DNA of 64,000 nucleotides from Segetibacter sp. (GTDB lineage Bacteria > Bacteroidota > Bacteroidia > Chitinophagales > Chitinophagaceae): the NCBI RefSeq assembly GCF_025963695.1, contig NZ_JAOQAH010000047.1:62001-126000 (forward strand). Reading direction: 5' to 3'. Position numbers and translations under genes: made by a program. The notes below the pieces were generated by a model that was not told the DNA's origin, ran no database searches, and worked only from the letters and a program-made list of their open reading frames with translations. Positions 25,710 to 35,101 of the stretch are shown piece by piece (position 1 is the first letter of the stretch; each line of letters begins with the position of its first letter).

Positions 25710-27188
25710 ATGAATTTATCGTTGTTGATTATTATCCCGCTACTTACTGCCATTGGTATCCTATTTTGCAATCGATCCCAACAGGTAAAAACCATTTCTC
25801 TCTTCGGCGCCATTGTGCAACTGGTGTTGTCTCTTTTCTTATTATTTCAATATTCGCAACTTCATATAATCGGTTCTGCTGACATGATGTTTCAGTCCAG
25901 CTATAGTTGGTTCAAACCTCTCCATATTAATTATCATGTTGGTGTAGATGGAATTTCTATTGCGATGATCTTACTTACTGCTTGCATTGTAATAGCCGGG
26001 GTGCTGGTCTCATGGACAACGGAAAAGCTAAGCAAAGAGTATTTTTTTTTATTAATGCTATTAAGCGTAGGGGCTTACGGGTTTTTTATTTCGCTTGATT
26101 TATTTACCCTTTTCTTTTTTCTGGAAGTTGCTGTGATACCAAAGTATCTGTTGATAGGCATTTGGGGAAGTGGTAAGAAAGAATATAGTGCCATGAAACT
26201 TGCCTTAATGCTAATGGGCGGATCTGCTTTAGTGTTTGTCGGAATAGCGGGCATATATTGGAACACCGGCACTTTTGATATTTTGCAAATTGCGCAAACG
26301 CCCCTTCCAATTGATATTCAAAAAATCTTTTTTCCTTTTGCTTTTATCGGCTTTGGAGTTTTTACGGCGTTGTTTCCGTTTCATACCTGGGTTCCTGACG
26401 GGCACTCATCAGCACCGACTGCTGCTTCTATGTTTCTTGCAGGTATATCTATGAAACTTGGCGGCTATGGATGTCTGCGTGTTGCTACTTATTTGATGCC
26501 TGATGCAGCGCATGCTTACTCCTGGATTATTATTCTACTGGCTACTATTGCCATTATATATGGAGCCTTTGCTACTATGATGCAAACAGATCTGAAGTAC
26601 ATCAACGCGTATTCGTCTGTCAGCCATTGCGGCTTTGTTTTGCTGGGTATTGGCATGCTTACAAAAACCTCTATCAATGGCGCGGTACTTCAAATGGTTT
26701 CCCACGGGTTGATGACAGCCCTTTTCTTTGCCACTATTGGTATGATTTATAGCAGAACACATACGCGGTTAGTTGCACAATTAGGTGGCCTGTTAAAGGT
26801 TACCCCTTTTATTTCTACCGTGTTTGTAATTGCCGGTTTATGTTCGTTAGGACTGCCCGGACTAAGTGGATTTGTGGCAGAAATGACTGTGTTTATGGGT
26901 TCGTGGCAAAACCCTGATAAGTGGTACAGGTTAGCTACCATACTTGCTTGCGCTTCCATTGTGGTAACAGCAGTATACATACTACGCGCAACAGGAAAAA
27001 CGATTATGGGGCCGATACGCAGCACCCACGAAACATTAAACGATGCTCAATGGAATGAAAGACTAGCTGCCGGTATTTTAATTACCGGGATTGTAATAAT
27101 TGGCATGGCACCTTTTCTTATTAACGAACTAATAGGGCCAGGAACAGATGAAATTATGACGAAGGTGCTTGGTACCGTAAATCCGTAA
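25710..27188 (+). CDS. nuoM: NADH-quinone oxidoreductase subunit M
   Basis: 492 residues, antiporter-like. Motifs: VGVDGISIAMILLTACI, FFLEVAVIPKYLLIGIWG (pumping Glu), FTALFPFHTWVPDGHSSAPTAASMFLAG (Lys/His path), TDLKYINAYSSVSHCGFVLLG and GLPGLSGFVAEMTVFMG. Start set at the ATG at 25710 (MNLSLLIIIPLL). A longer frame from a GTG at 25683 would start inside the RAYT palindrome and is rejected. Confidence 0.95.
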   Translation: MNLSLLIIIPLLTAIGILFCNRSQQVKTISLFGAIVQLVLSLFLLFQYSQLHIIGSADMMFQSSYSWFKPLHINYHVGVDGISIAMILLTACIVIAGVLVSWTTEKLSKEYFFLLMLLSVGAYGFFISLDLFTLFFFLEVAVIPKYLLIGIWGSGKKEYSAMKLALMLMGGSALVFVGIAGIYWNTGTFDILQIAQTPLPIDIQKIFFPFAFIGFGVFTALFPFHTWVPDGHSSAPTAASMFLAGISMKLGGYGCLRVATYLMPDAAHAYSWIIILLATIAIIYGAFATMMQTDLKYINAYSSVSHCGFVLLGIGMLTKTSINGAVLQMVSHGLMTALFFATIGMIYSRTHTRLVAQLGGLLKVTPFISTVFVIAGLCSLGLPGLSGFVAEMTVFMGSWQNPDKWYRLATILACASIVVTAVYILRATGKTIMGPIRSTHETLNDAQWNERLAAGILITGIVIIGMAPFLINELIGPGTDEIMTKVLGTVNP

Positions 27189-27189
27189 A

Positions 27190-27224
27190 AACTTAGAACT
27201 TACAACCTAAAACTTACAACCTAT
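27190..27224 (+). repeat. Heptad repeat, nuoM-nuoN gap
   Basis: Five units: AACTTAG, AACTTAC, AACCTAA, AACTTAC, AACCTAT. They fill nearly all of the 41-bp spacer. Confidence 0.6.
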
Positions 27225-27229
27225 TCCCT

Positions 27230-28639
27230 ATGTCGATTGACTTCCTATTGCTGATGAAACACGAGATGACGCTCATTGTCATCATTTTTGTCCTGATGTT
27301 TTTGAAGCTTGGCAAAGACAGGAGCAATGAGCGTTATATGAACATTGTAAATGCTTTGCTGCTGGTGAACGTTGCAGTAGGTTTTTTTGGAAACGAGGAT
27401 GGAGTGTTGTTTGCAGAAATGTTTCGGACCAACAAACTAATGGTTCTGGAAAAAAACATCCTAAATGTTGGAATGCTGATTATTTCGATGCAATCTTTTG
27501 TTTGGCTTAAAACCCACAAACACGTTCCGGAATTTTACATATTGCTGCTATCTACAATGCTTGGAATGTTCTTTATGATATCGGCAGGCAATTTATTAAT
27601 GTTCTATCTCGGCCTTGAATTATCAACTATTCCTTTAGCTGCGGCTGCCAACTTTGACTTAGCAAAAAGACGCTCGTCAGAAGCGGCAATGAAACTTATT
27701 TTTTCTTCAGCGTTTTCTTCTTCTTTATTGTTGTTTGGTATTTCTTTGATCTATGGTACTACCGGCACACTCGTATTCTCCGAGATACCACTGCATCTAA
27801 ATAATCATCCGTTACAAATATTTGCCTTCATTTTGTTGCTTGCAGGACTTGCCTTTAAAATATCTGTTGCTCCTTTTCATTTATGGACTGCTGATGTATA
27901 TGAAGGCGCTCCTGTCGCTGTTACCTCATTTCTTTCTGTTATTTCAAAAGGGGCAGTGTTATTTGTGTTTGTTTCTGTTTTGTACACGGTCTTTAAACCG
28001 TTAGCAGGGGCATGGTACAACATGCTATTCATCTTATCATTGCTAACCATTATCATTGGTAACCTGTTTGCAATCAGGCAAGACAATTTCAAGCGTTTTC
28101 TTGCATTTTCTTCCATTGCCCAGGTCGGATTTATTTTAGTCGGCATAAGCGGAAGCTCAGCATTTGGATCGGCGTCAGTTGTGTATTTTGTATTGATATA
28201 TGTCTTCTCAAACCTGGCGGCATTTGGAGTGATTTCGTTAGTGAGTTCGCTAACTGGTAAAGAAAACATCAGCGACTACAAGGCATTCTATAAAACAAAT
28301 CCTGTCTTATCCTGGATACTTACTTTGGCGTTATTTTCATTGGCTGGAGTACCGCCGACAGCCGGATTTTTTGGCAAGTTTTTTCTATTATTTGCAGGTG
28401 CAGGAAAAGGCAATTATTTGTTCATAACCATTGCAGCACTTAACATGATCATTTCTTTCTACTATTATTTAAGAATTGTAAAAACCATTTTTATGGATGA
28501 GAACGCTACGCCCATTGCAGGAATTGCAATTCCGTTGATGCCGCGACTTGCTCTGTATACGTGTATTGCCGGAGTTTTGGCTGTAGGCTTTATTAGCTAT
28601 ATCTATGATTATATTCATTCTTTAAGTAGCGGAATGTAA
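27230..28639 (+). CDS. nuoN: NADH-quinone oxidoreductase subunit N
   Basis: 469 residues, the third antiporter-like subunit. Motifs: FYLGLELSTIPLAAAANFD (pumping Glu), GLAFKISVAPFHLWTADVYEGAPVAVTSFLSVISKGA, KRFLAFSSIAQVGFILVG and FSLAGVPPTAGFFGKFFLL. Last recognised complex I gene of the operon. Confidence 0.95.
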   Translation: MSIDFLLLMKHEMTLIVIIFVLMFLKLGKDRSNERYMNIVNALLLVNVAVGFFGNEDGVLFAEMFRTNKLMVLEKNILNVGMLIISMQSFVWLKTHKHVPEFYILLLSTMLGMFFMISAGNLLMFYLGLELSTIPLAAAANFDLAKRRSSEAAMKLIFSSAFSSSLLLFGISLIYGTTGTLVFSEIPLHLNNHPLQIFAFILLLAGLAFKISVAPFHLWTADVYEGAPVAVTSFLSVISKGAVLFVFVSVLYTVFKPLAGAWYNMLFILSLLTIIIGNLFAIRQDNFKRFLAFSSIAQVGFILVGISGSSAFGSASVVYFVLIYVFSNLAAFGVISLVSSLTGKENISDYKAFYKTNPVLSWILTLALFSLAGVPPTAGFFGKFFLLFAGAGKGNYLFITIAALNMIISFYYYLRIVKTIFMDENATPIAGIAIPLMPRLALYTCIAGVLAVGFISYIYDYIHSLSSGM

Positions 28640-28640
28640 G

Positions 28641-28703
28641 TAATGAATAGTGAAATAGTGAATAATGGAATTCAAAACTTTAAACTCAATACTTTAAACC
28701 TTC
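28641..28703 (+). repeat. Heptad repeat after nuoN
   Basis: About nine degenerate 7-bp units, the clearest being AACTTTA, AACTCAA, TACTTTA. They fill the spacer up to the ATG of the next gene at 28706. Confidence 0.45.
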
Positions 28704-28705
28704 CC

Positions 28706-29089
28706 ATGGCAATTAATAAAAATCATGAGTTTGAAGAATTAAACGGGGTGAAGTGTGCTATTGTTGAAAAGAATGCATCGCAGGAACGAGCGGACTTTTT
28801 AAATGATCTCCTTAAATTAAATAAATATTCTGTTGTAATTGTTTCCAGTCCTCCGCCTAAAGCTGCCCCGGTCGCAGCGGCTTCGACAAGCGTCATGGGT
28901 GAACCGGCTCCGGCACCACCGACAACCTTTACTGTTGGCGTGACTGATGTTACTTTTAACCCAATTAATGCTGTTTTCGGAAGGCTATTGAAAACAAAAG
29001 ACGGGCGTGTTGTTACATTAGCTTATTGGCAACAAAAGGAATTGGTGGCGCATGATGATATACCTTATTTTGAAAACAAGGCGAAGTAG
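28706..29089 (+). CDS. Hypothetical protein at the end of the nuo operon
   Basis: About 127 residues, start MAINKNHEFEELNGVKCAIV; upstream frame to 28643 is heptad repeat DNA. No signal peptide or membrane helix. A Pro/Ala-rich linker (PPPKAAPVAAAST…PAPAPP) separates an N-terminal domain with VVIVSS from a C-terminal domain (FTVGVTDVTFNPINAVFGRLLKTKDGRVVTLAYWQQ). Position suggests co-expression with complex I; function unknown. Not recognised as a standard Nuo subunit. Confidence 0.65.
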   Translation: MAINKNHEFEELNGVKCAIVEKNASQERADFLNDLLKLNKYSVVIVSSPPPKAAPVAAASTSVMGEPAPAPPTTFTVGVTDVTFNPINAVFGRLLKTKDGRVVTLAYWQQKELVAHDDIPYFENKAK

Positions 29090-29188
29090 TAATTATTTTC
29101 TTCCTTCAAATATTTCCTCGCGGACTTCGCTTGTCTGTATATTAAAGTTGGCCAGCCTGGAGGAATTCAGGCGAAACCTGGGATACAT

Positions 29189-29212
29189 GTACAAGTGAGT
29201 GACACAACAATG
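29189..29212 (+). repeat. Dispersed GTACAAG element, copy 6
   Basis: GTACAAGTGAGTGACACAAC then AATG. Type A, between the nuo operon and the ABC-F gene. Confidence 0.8.
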
Positions 29213-29314
29213 CCGGGCGAAGAACGAATGTATATAAACACAAAAAATCATCAGTGATTGTAGGCGAATAGACCCGCTTAGGCCCTTTTTACAAGTCTTT
29301 TTTCACATTTCACA

Positions 29315-29346
29315 ATTGCCCTCACAACCTGCTCCCCTTATCTTTG
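29315..29346 (+). promoter_or_regulatory. Promoter of the ABC-F gene
   Basis: ATTG (29315-29318, near TTTG), 20-nt spacer, TATCTTTG (29339-29346) fits TAnnTTTG. The ATG follows only 9 bp later, implying an extremely short leader. The stretch CCCCTTATCTTTGCGGCCAT recurs with one change before the NtrC-like gene at 35102. Confidence 0.6.
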
Positions 29347-29354
29347 CGGCCATT

Positions 29355-31310
29355 ATGCATTACGTTACAGTAGAGAATTTGACAAAGGCCTATGGAATAG
29401 TGCCTCTTTTTGATAATATTTCATTCCACATAAACGAAGGCGATAAAATAGCCCTGGTGGCGCGCAATGGTGTGGGTAAGAGTACGCTTTTACGTATCCT
29501 TTCAGGTAAAGAAACCCCTGACAGCGGTACCGTTTGGATTAATAAAGATGTAACTGTTGCCTTGTTTGAACAGGACCCAAAGTTTGATGAGAATAAGACA
29601 ATACTTGAGAATATTTTTCATACAGAGAACCCTGTTATTAAAGCTATAAAAGAGTACGAAGCGGCAGTGGATGCAGCCGAGGAAGCTGCAGAGTCGGGCA
29701 AAGAAGATGACGGACAGGCTATAAGCGACGCACTAACAAAAATGGATGATTTAGATGCTTGGTCGTTTGAAAGTAAAGTAAAGGAGATTATGGATAAACT
29801 GAACATCCATCATCTGAAACAGAATGTTGCGAGCCTAAGTGGTGGTCAGCGAAAGCGTGTTGCCCTTGCTCAAACCCTGATTGACCTCGGCTTTGAGCAC
29901 CAACATACATTACTTATTATGGATGAACCGACCAACCACCTGGATGTGGAGATGATTGAGTGGTTGGAGCACTACCTCAACGGCGAAAATGTAACCTTGT
30001 TGCTCGTTACGCACGATCGTTATTTTTTAGATGCTGTGAGCGAGGAGATTTGGGAGATGGAACGCAGTGAGTTGTATACTTATAAAGGTGACTATGCCAA
30101 CTACCTTGAGAAAAAGACCGCCAGGATTGAGAGCGAGCTAAGCACTATTGATAAAGCTAAAAATACTTTTAGAAAAGAATTGGAGTGGATGCGCAAACAA
30201 CCTAAAGCACGAACTACCAAGAGTAAGAGCAGGCAGGATAATTTTTATGAGGTGGAAGCGCAGGCTAAGAAAAAGATTGAAGACGCGCAACTTCAGTTAG
30301 AGGTGAAGATGACGCGCCTTGGAGGTAAGATTGCCGAACTGAAAAAGGTGTATAAAAGTTATGGTGACAAGGTTATTATGAAGGGGTTTGAATATACTTT
30401 TAGCAGGGGCGAACGAATAGGTGTTGTTGGTAAGAATGGTGTTGGCAAGAGTACATTTCTAAACATTTTGCAAGGTTTGGAGGCTCCCGACAGTGGTAAG
30501 ATAAATATTGGAGATACAGTTGTTTTTGGAAATTTTAGTCAGCAAGGGCTGGAATTTAAAGACGATATGCGGGTGATAGAATATGTGAAAACTTTTGCTG
30601 AGACTTTTCCTCTGGCAAAAGGCGGAAGCATGAGTGCATCGCAGTTTCTTGAATTGTTTCTGTTTCCGGGAGATAAACAATATACCTACCTAAGCAGCTT
30701 GAGTGGTGGCGAAAAGAAACGTTTGCAGCTTTTGGTCATCCTTTTTATGAATCCTAACTTTCTTATCCTGGATGAACCGACCAATGACCTTGACCTTCCG
30801 ACATTGGGTGTGCTGGAGAATTTTTTAAGTGAATTTCAGGGCTGTGTGTTGATAGTCAGCCACGATCGTTACTTTATGGATCGGTTGGTTGATCACCTGT
30901 TTGTATTTGAAGGCGATGGTGAAATAAGAGATTTTCCCGGTAACTATACATTGTATCGTGAGTGGTTAAAAGCTAACGAGAAGAAAGGAAAAGATAAGTG
31001 GGGTGATCTTGGAAAAATGAAAAGTGAAGGGGTAAGTACAAATGGGGTTGCGGGTCCGAATTCGTCGACTGCTGGTAACAATAAACAGGCAGCGGGCAAC
31101 CAGCGAAAGCCGACCTATAATGAGAAGAAGGAGTTTGAGGCATTAGAAAAAGAGATGAAAGACCTGGAAGCTGAGAAAAAGAAACTGGAGGACAGCCTGG
31201 GAAGTTTGCCCTTTGGAGAAATTTCAAAAGCCAGTGTTAGGATTGGAGAAATAGGAACGCTACTGGCAGATAAAGAAATGCGGTGGCTTGAGCTGAGTGA
31301 AATTGTCTGA
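29355..31310 (+). CDS. ABC-F family ATPase (Uup-like)
   Basis: 651 residues, start MHYVTVENLTKAYGIVPLFD. Two ATPase domains without membrane segments: Walker A ARNGVGKSTL and GKNGVGKSTF, signatures LSGGQRKRVALAQ and LSGGEKKRLQLL, Walker B LLIMDEPTNHLD and FLILDEPTNDLD. A charged linker joins them, and a C-terminal coiled coil (KKEFEALEKEMKDLEAEKKKLED) follows a Gly/Ser/Asn linker, as in Uup. ABC-F proteins act on ribosomes or in DNA transactions. A 13-codon longer frame would start upstream of the promoter and is rejected. Confidence 0.92.
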   Translation: MHYVTVENLTKAYGIVPLFDNISFHINEGDKIALVARNGVGKSTLLRILSGKETPDSGTVWINKDVTVALFEQDPKFDENKTILENIFHTENPVIKAIKEYEAAVDAAEEAAESGKEDDGQAISDALTKMDDLDAWSFESKVKEIMDKLNIHHLKQNVASLSGGQRKRVALAQTLIDLGFEHQHTLLIMDEPTNHLDVEMIEWLEHYLNGENVTLLLVTHDRYFLDAVSEEIWEMERSELYTYKGDYANYLEKKTARIESELSTIDKAKNTFRKELEWMRKQPKARTTKSKSRQDNFYEVEAQAKKKIEDAQLQLEVKMTRLGGKIAELKKVYKSYGDKVIMKGFEYTFSRGERIGVVGKNGVGKSTFLNILQGLEAPDSGKINIGDTVVFGNFSQQGLEFKDDMRVIEYVKTFAETFPLAKGGSMSASQFLELFLFPGDKQYTYLSSLSGGEKKRLQLLVILFMNPNFLILDEPTNDLDLPTLGVLENFLSEFQGCVLIVSHDRYFMDRLVDHLFVFEGDGEIRDFPGNYTLYREWLKANEKKGKDKWGDLGKMKSEGVSTNGVAGPNSSTAGNNKQAAGNQRKPTYNEKKEFEALEKEMKDLEAEKKKLEDSLGSLPFGEISKASVRIGEIGTLLADKEMRWLELSEIV

Positions 31311-31348
31311 ACCGGGATTGTGGGATTCCTGGGATCTGTGGGAAAAGG

Positions 31349-31383
31349 AAACTCAAAACTCAAACCCAAAACATTTTAACCTA
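31349..31383 (+). repeat. Heptad repeat between ABC-F and the next gene
   Basis: Units AAACTCA, AAACTCA, AACCCAA, AACATTT, TAACCTA, ending 5 bp before the ATG at 31389. Confidence 0.45.
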
Positions 31384-31388
31384 AAACA

Positions 31389-31910
31389 ATGGAACTATTA
31401 GGAGTAGGGTCAAGAATAAATCATCCGTCTTTTGGTGTCGGTGTTGTTATAAGACTTCATAAAAGAATTTATGATGTTTGTTTTATCGAGGGAGGAATAA
31501 AGCCGGTATCTAAAGATTTTTCGGTTGAGGTAATGGATAGGGTAGAACCAGAATACAGTGTGAGCTTTACAGAAGCTGAAGACGCGCTTATAAAAATATT
31601 ACGAGAGTGGAGTGATGTAACGGAAGTTGTATCAATTGGCGACAAATGGAAAAATGGAATGCTGGTATTAAGGCCGGCGGATAAATCATTAAAAGAAAAC
31701 GAAATTCCTATGGATGTTTTCTTCAACAAAATTGTAATGCTTCGTGACAGGTTGAGGGTGATGGAGCAAAAAGTAAACGCGCACAAAATTTTAAGTAACG
31801 AAGAAAAAGTTGATTTGCAGCAATACATTACCCGCATTTATGGTAGCCTTACCACATTCAACGTGTTGTTTAAACACAAGGGTGATCAGTTCGAGGGGCA
31901 AAAAAGCTAG
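31389..31910 (+). CDS. Hypothetical protein with CarD/Tudor-like N-terminus
   Basis: 173 residues. The start ELLGVGSRINHPSFGVGVVIRLHKRIYDVCFIEGGIK resembles the small beta-barrel found in CarD-type and UvrD-tail domains (G-x-R-hydrophobic-x-H-x-x-F-G-x-G). The rest is helical (EDALIKILREWSDV, MLRDRLRVMEQKVNAHKIL). No membrane segment. Follows the ABC-F gene by 78 bp on the same strand, so a role linked to nucleic acids or ribosomes is possible but inferred. Confidence 0.65.
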   Translation: MELLGVGSRINHPSFGVGVVIRLHKRIYDVCFIEGGIKPVSKDFSVEVMDRVEPEYSVSFTEAEDALIKILREWSDVTEVVSIGDKWKNGMLVLRPADKSLKENEIPMDVFFNKIVMLRDRLRVMEQKVNAHKILSNEEKVDLQQYITRIYGSLTTFNVLFKHKGDQFEGQKS

Positions 31911-31972
31911 AGGCGTGAGAAGTGATAAAAATTGACTGTTGTTAGTAAAGGTCTTATTCCTGCTTGTTTAGA

Positions 31973-31980
31973 TACTTTTG
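31973..31980 (+). promoter_or_regulatory. Possible -7 box of the MFS gene
   Basis: TACTTTTG fits TAnnTTTG, 34 bp before the ATG at 32015. No TTTG at the expected -33 distance. Confidence 0.35.
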
Positions 31981-32014
31981 TTTATTCTTCAAACTGTCAC
32001 CTTTCATTTAAATA

Positions 32015-33244
32015 ATGCCGGCCCTTGTTTCTTCATACAAAGCAGCCTATTCTGGTCTTTCAAGACAAACATGGTTTCTCTCGCTTGTTATATTAATCAA
32101 CCGTAGTGGTACTATGGTTGTTCCATTTATGACAATGTATGCAACACAAAAACTTCATTACAGTATTGTAGACGCAGGTATAATCATGGCATTGTTTGGT
32201 GCTGGTTCTATTGTAGGGGCATTTATAGGAGGCAAGCTTACAGATGCAATTGGATTTTATAAAATTCAGTTGTTTGCTTTATTTGGCGGAGGCTTAATGT
32301 TCATTGTGTTAGGCTACCTTGAATCTTATATTTTGCTTTGCTGCGGCACGTTTGTGTTAAGTCTTATAAACGAATCTTTTCGCCCGGCTCACTCAACGGC
32401 CATCGCATATTATAGCAAACCCGAAAACAGAACAAGGTCTTATTCTCTTAACAGGCTTGCAATAAATCTTGGCTGGGCTTTTGGCGGTGCGCTTGGTGGG
32501 TTTCTTGCTTCCTACGACTATCATTTATTATTCTGGGTTGATGGATTAACGAATATAGCTGCAGCAATTATGTTGTCAATCGTACTACCAGTTCCACCCG
32601 GTCTTCAATCAACGCTGGCTAAAAACAGAACAAAGGCAATTGACGGCAGCTCGGCTTATAAAGATAAACAGTACCTGTTTTTTATCTTTTTAACTGTCTT
32701 GTTTGCATTTTGCTTCTTCCAGATGTTTACGATATTACCGGTATTTTTAAAGCAAAAGTTAGGATTAAACGAAAGGCTAATAGGTACCCTAATGGCCATC
32801 AACGGTCTTATAATAGCCGGAATAGAAATGGTTGTGGTTTTTAAACTTGAGGCAAAGGCGCAGCCATTAAGATTTATAAAATTTGGTGTTTGGATGGTTG
32901 GTCTATCGTACGCAGTCTACAATTTATTAAGCGGACAATTTGCTTTAGCCTTGTTTTCGATGATAATTATCACATTTGGCGAAATGCTGTCCATGCCATT
33001 CATGAACTCTTATTGGATCAGCAGAAGTCAGGACCACAACCGTGGTCAATATGCAGCGCTTTATACAATGGCCTGGGGAACGGCACAAATAGCAGCACCC
33101 TCTCTGGGTGGTTACATTGCCCACCGTTATAGCTTTAATACTTTATGGTGGGTAGTTTTTGCAATAACTGTAGCTGCCGGATTTGGCTATCATCGATTAG
33201 CGTCACTTTTGTACCCGTCAAAAAAAAATAGCGAAATAAGTTAG
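32015..33244 (+). CDS. MFS transporter
   Basis: 409 residues with about twelve membrane helices in two halves. The loop between helices 2 and 3 has GGKLTDAIGFYKIQ, the MFS motif A (G-x-L-x-D-x-x-G-x-K/R). NRLAINLGWAFGGALGGFLA is the helix 5 region. It probably exports a drug or metabolite, or imports a small compound; the substrate cannot be read. Single gene. Confidence 0.88.
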   Translation: MPALVSSYKAAYSGLSRQTWFLSLVILINRSGTMVVPFMTMYATQKLHYSIVDAGIIMALFGAGSIVGAFIGGKLTDAIGFYKIQLFALFGGGLMFIVLGYLESYILLCCGTFVLSLINESFRPAHSTAIAYYSKPENRTRSYSLNRLAINLGWAFGGALGGFLASYDYHLLFWVDGLTNIAAAIMLSIVLPVPPGLQSTLAKNRTKAIDGSSAYKDKQYLFFIFLTVLFAFCFFQMFTILPVFLKQKLGLNERLIGTLMAINGLIIAGIEMVVVFKLEAKAQPLRFIKFGVWMVGLSYAVYNLLSGQFALALFSMIIITFGEMLSMPFMNSYWISRSQDHNRGQYAALYTMAWGTAQIAAPSLGGYIAHRYSFNTLWWVVFAITVAAGFGYHRLASLLYPSKKNSEIS

Positions 33245-33472
33245 AGCGTAATATTTCTTGCCGTTTAAATAATTTTCTCAAAGCAATTCTTGAAAGCCTT
33301 TCTGGTTTTTAAAAAATAAATCTACTTTTACTTCCGTCTCCACACCGTTCAATCGTACGAATTATGAAGTTCTGTTCCAACCTGGTTTAATTAAACAAGT
33401 ATTTCCATCTTTTATTCTTTACGACTCTGTCGTCTCAAGTGTATTATTACTAACGATTAAGCAGAACTTCAA

Positions 33473-34891
33473 ATGTCTACACATACTATTTCTAATAAAA
33501 GAAACATTTCTTTCTTTTTCCAGTTCATAAAACAATCCATTAAAGGCGGCGAGGAAGACTTTACCAAGGGGAGTATACGAAGAGCCGTATTTATGTTAGC
33601 CATCCCTATGATTCTTGAGATGTGCATGGAAAGCGTGTTTGCAGTAGTCGACATCTTCTTTGTAGGCAGACTGGGAAAAGATGCTGCAGCAACTGTTGGT
33701 TTGACTGAGTCGTTTCTGACAATTATATATTCTATCGCCATCGGTCTTAGCATGGCCGCAACAGCAATGGTGGCGAGGCGGGTTGGTGAAAAAAATACTG
33801 AGGAAGCCTCAAAATCTGCGATGCAGGCTATATTGCTGGCACTTATTTTTACGGTAGTCTTATCTGTCTTAGGGGCTATTTTTGCCCGGGACATTCTTGA
33901 ATTATTAGGTGCTCCGGCTTCGGTGCTAGCCATAGGAGTACCTTATGCACGTACAATGTTCGCGGGGTGCATTGTTATCATCATGTTATTCCTAATCAAT
34001 GGTATTTTTCGGGGAGCAGGAGATGCAAGCATAGCCATGCGTAGCTTGACCATCGCTAATCTCTTCAATATTTTACTATGCCCGATTCTTATTTTTGGTC
34101 TGGGGCCTGTTCCTGCATTCGGCCTTGTGGGTGCAGCAATGGCAACAACTGCCGGCCGCGGCATCGGCGTGTGTTACCAGGTATATCATCTTGTAAAGGG
34201 AAAAGGAATATTAATAATTAAGCTTGGCCATCTTTTACCCCATAAAGCCATCTTAAGATCGCTAATAAACGTGGCCAGTACTGGAACGCTCCAATTTTTA
34301 ATAGGTTCTGCAAGCTGGATTTTTCTTGCCAGAATCATTGCCGGGTTTGGCAGCAATGCTATCGCCGGGTATACCATAGGGCTGCGGGTTCTAATGTTCT
34401 TTTTATTGCCAGCGTGGGGGTTAAGCAATGCGGCAGCTACGTTAGTCGGTCAAAATTTGGGCGCAAACGAACCTGAAAGGGCAGAAAAAAGTGTATGGGT
34501 CACAGCCAAATATAACATGGCTTTTATGGGTGTCGTTACCATTTTCTTTCTATTTTTTGCCGGGCCTATAGTTTCGCTCGTTAATACTGATCCACAAGTG
34601 GTTGCAGTGGGCACACAAGCGCTACGTATTATTAGCCTCGGCTATATTTCTTATGGTATCGGCATGGTGTTGATGAACGCATTTAATGGCGCTGGTGACA
34701 GCCGCACACCAACGTATATAAATCTTGCCGGGTTTTGGGCGCTTCAAATTCCACTTGCTTATGCTTTGGCAATCACTTTTCATCTTGGTCCGCTTGGCGT
34801 TTTCGTGGCAATATTAATTGCCGAAACAATTATCACTATTGGAACTTTCCTTGTTTTTAGAAAAGGTGCCTGGAAAAAGGTAAAAATCTAA
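33473..34891 (+). CDS. MATE-family efflux transporter
   Basis: 472 residues, about twelve helices. MATE features: the first helices LAIPMILEMCMESVFAVVDIFFVGRLG, internal duplication, and the second-half matching AGYTIGLRVLMFFLLPAWGLSNAAATLVGQNLGANEPERA (G-Q-x-x-G-A motif). Uses a Na+ or H+ gradient to export cationic compounds. ATG at 33473; no partner genes. Confidence 0.92.
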   Translation: MSTHTISNKRNISFFFQFIKQSIKGGEEDFTKGSIRRAVFMLAIPMILEMCMESVFAVVDIFFVGRLGKDAAATVGLTESFLTIIYSIAIGLSMAATAMVARRVGEKNTEEASKSAMQAILLALIFTVVLSVLGAIFARDILELLGAPASVLAIGVPYARTMFAGCIVIIMLFLINGIFRGAGDASIAMRSLTIANLFNILLCPILIFGLGPVPAFGLVGAAMATTAGRGIGVCYQVYHLVKGKGILIIKLGHLLPHKAILRSLINVASTGTLQFLIGSASWIFLARIIAGFGSNAIAGYTIGLRVLMFFLLPAWGLSNAAATLVGQNLGANEPERAEKSVWVTAKYNMAFMGVVTIFFLFFAGPIVSLVNTDPQVVAVGTQALRIISLGYISYGIGMVLMNAFNGAGDSRTPTYINLAGFWALQIPLAYALAITFHLGPLGVFVAILIAETIITIGTFLVFRKGAWKKVKI

Positions 34892-34960
34892 TATTGCAAG
34901 GTGTTGCAGCTCCTTGCTTTAGCCAATTATATTTTTTGGAGCCAACATATGCTCGTTGCT

Positions 34961-34987
34961 AAACATTGTTGTGTCACTCACTTGTAC
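34961..34987 (-). repeat. Dispersed GTACAAG element, copy 7
   Basis: Minus strand: GTACAAGTGAGTGACACAAC then AATGTTT. Type A, between the MATE and NtrC-like genes. Confidence 0.82.
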
Positions 34988-35074
34988 GATTCTATTTTAT
35001 TCTACTTTTCTAATTGTGTATTGTAATATAGCCCGGCTACAGTCAGCTTAATAAGGCGATTTATCTAAACCCCT

Positions 35075-35082
35075 TATCTTAG
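35075..35082 (+). promoter_or_regulatory. Possible -7 box of the NtrC-like gene
   Basis: TATCTTAG (one mismatch to TAnnTTTG) inside CCCCTTATCTTAGCGGCCAT, 19 bp before the ATG. The same 20-bp context, with T for A, precedes the ABC-F gene at 29355. Confidence 0.4.
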
Positions 35083-35101
35083 CGGCCATTAAAATAGTGA
35101 A

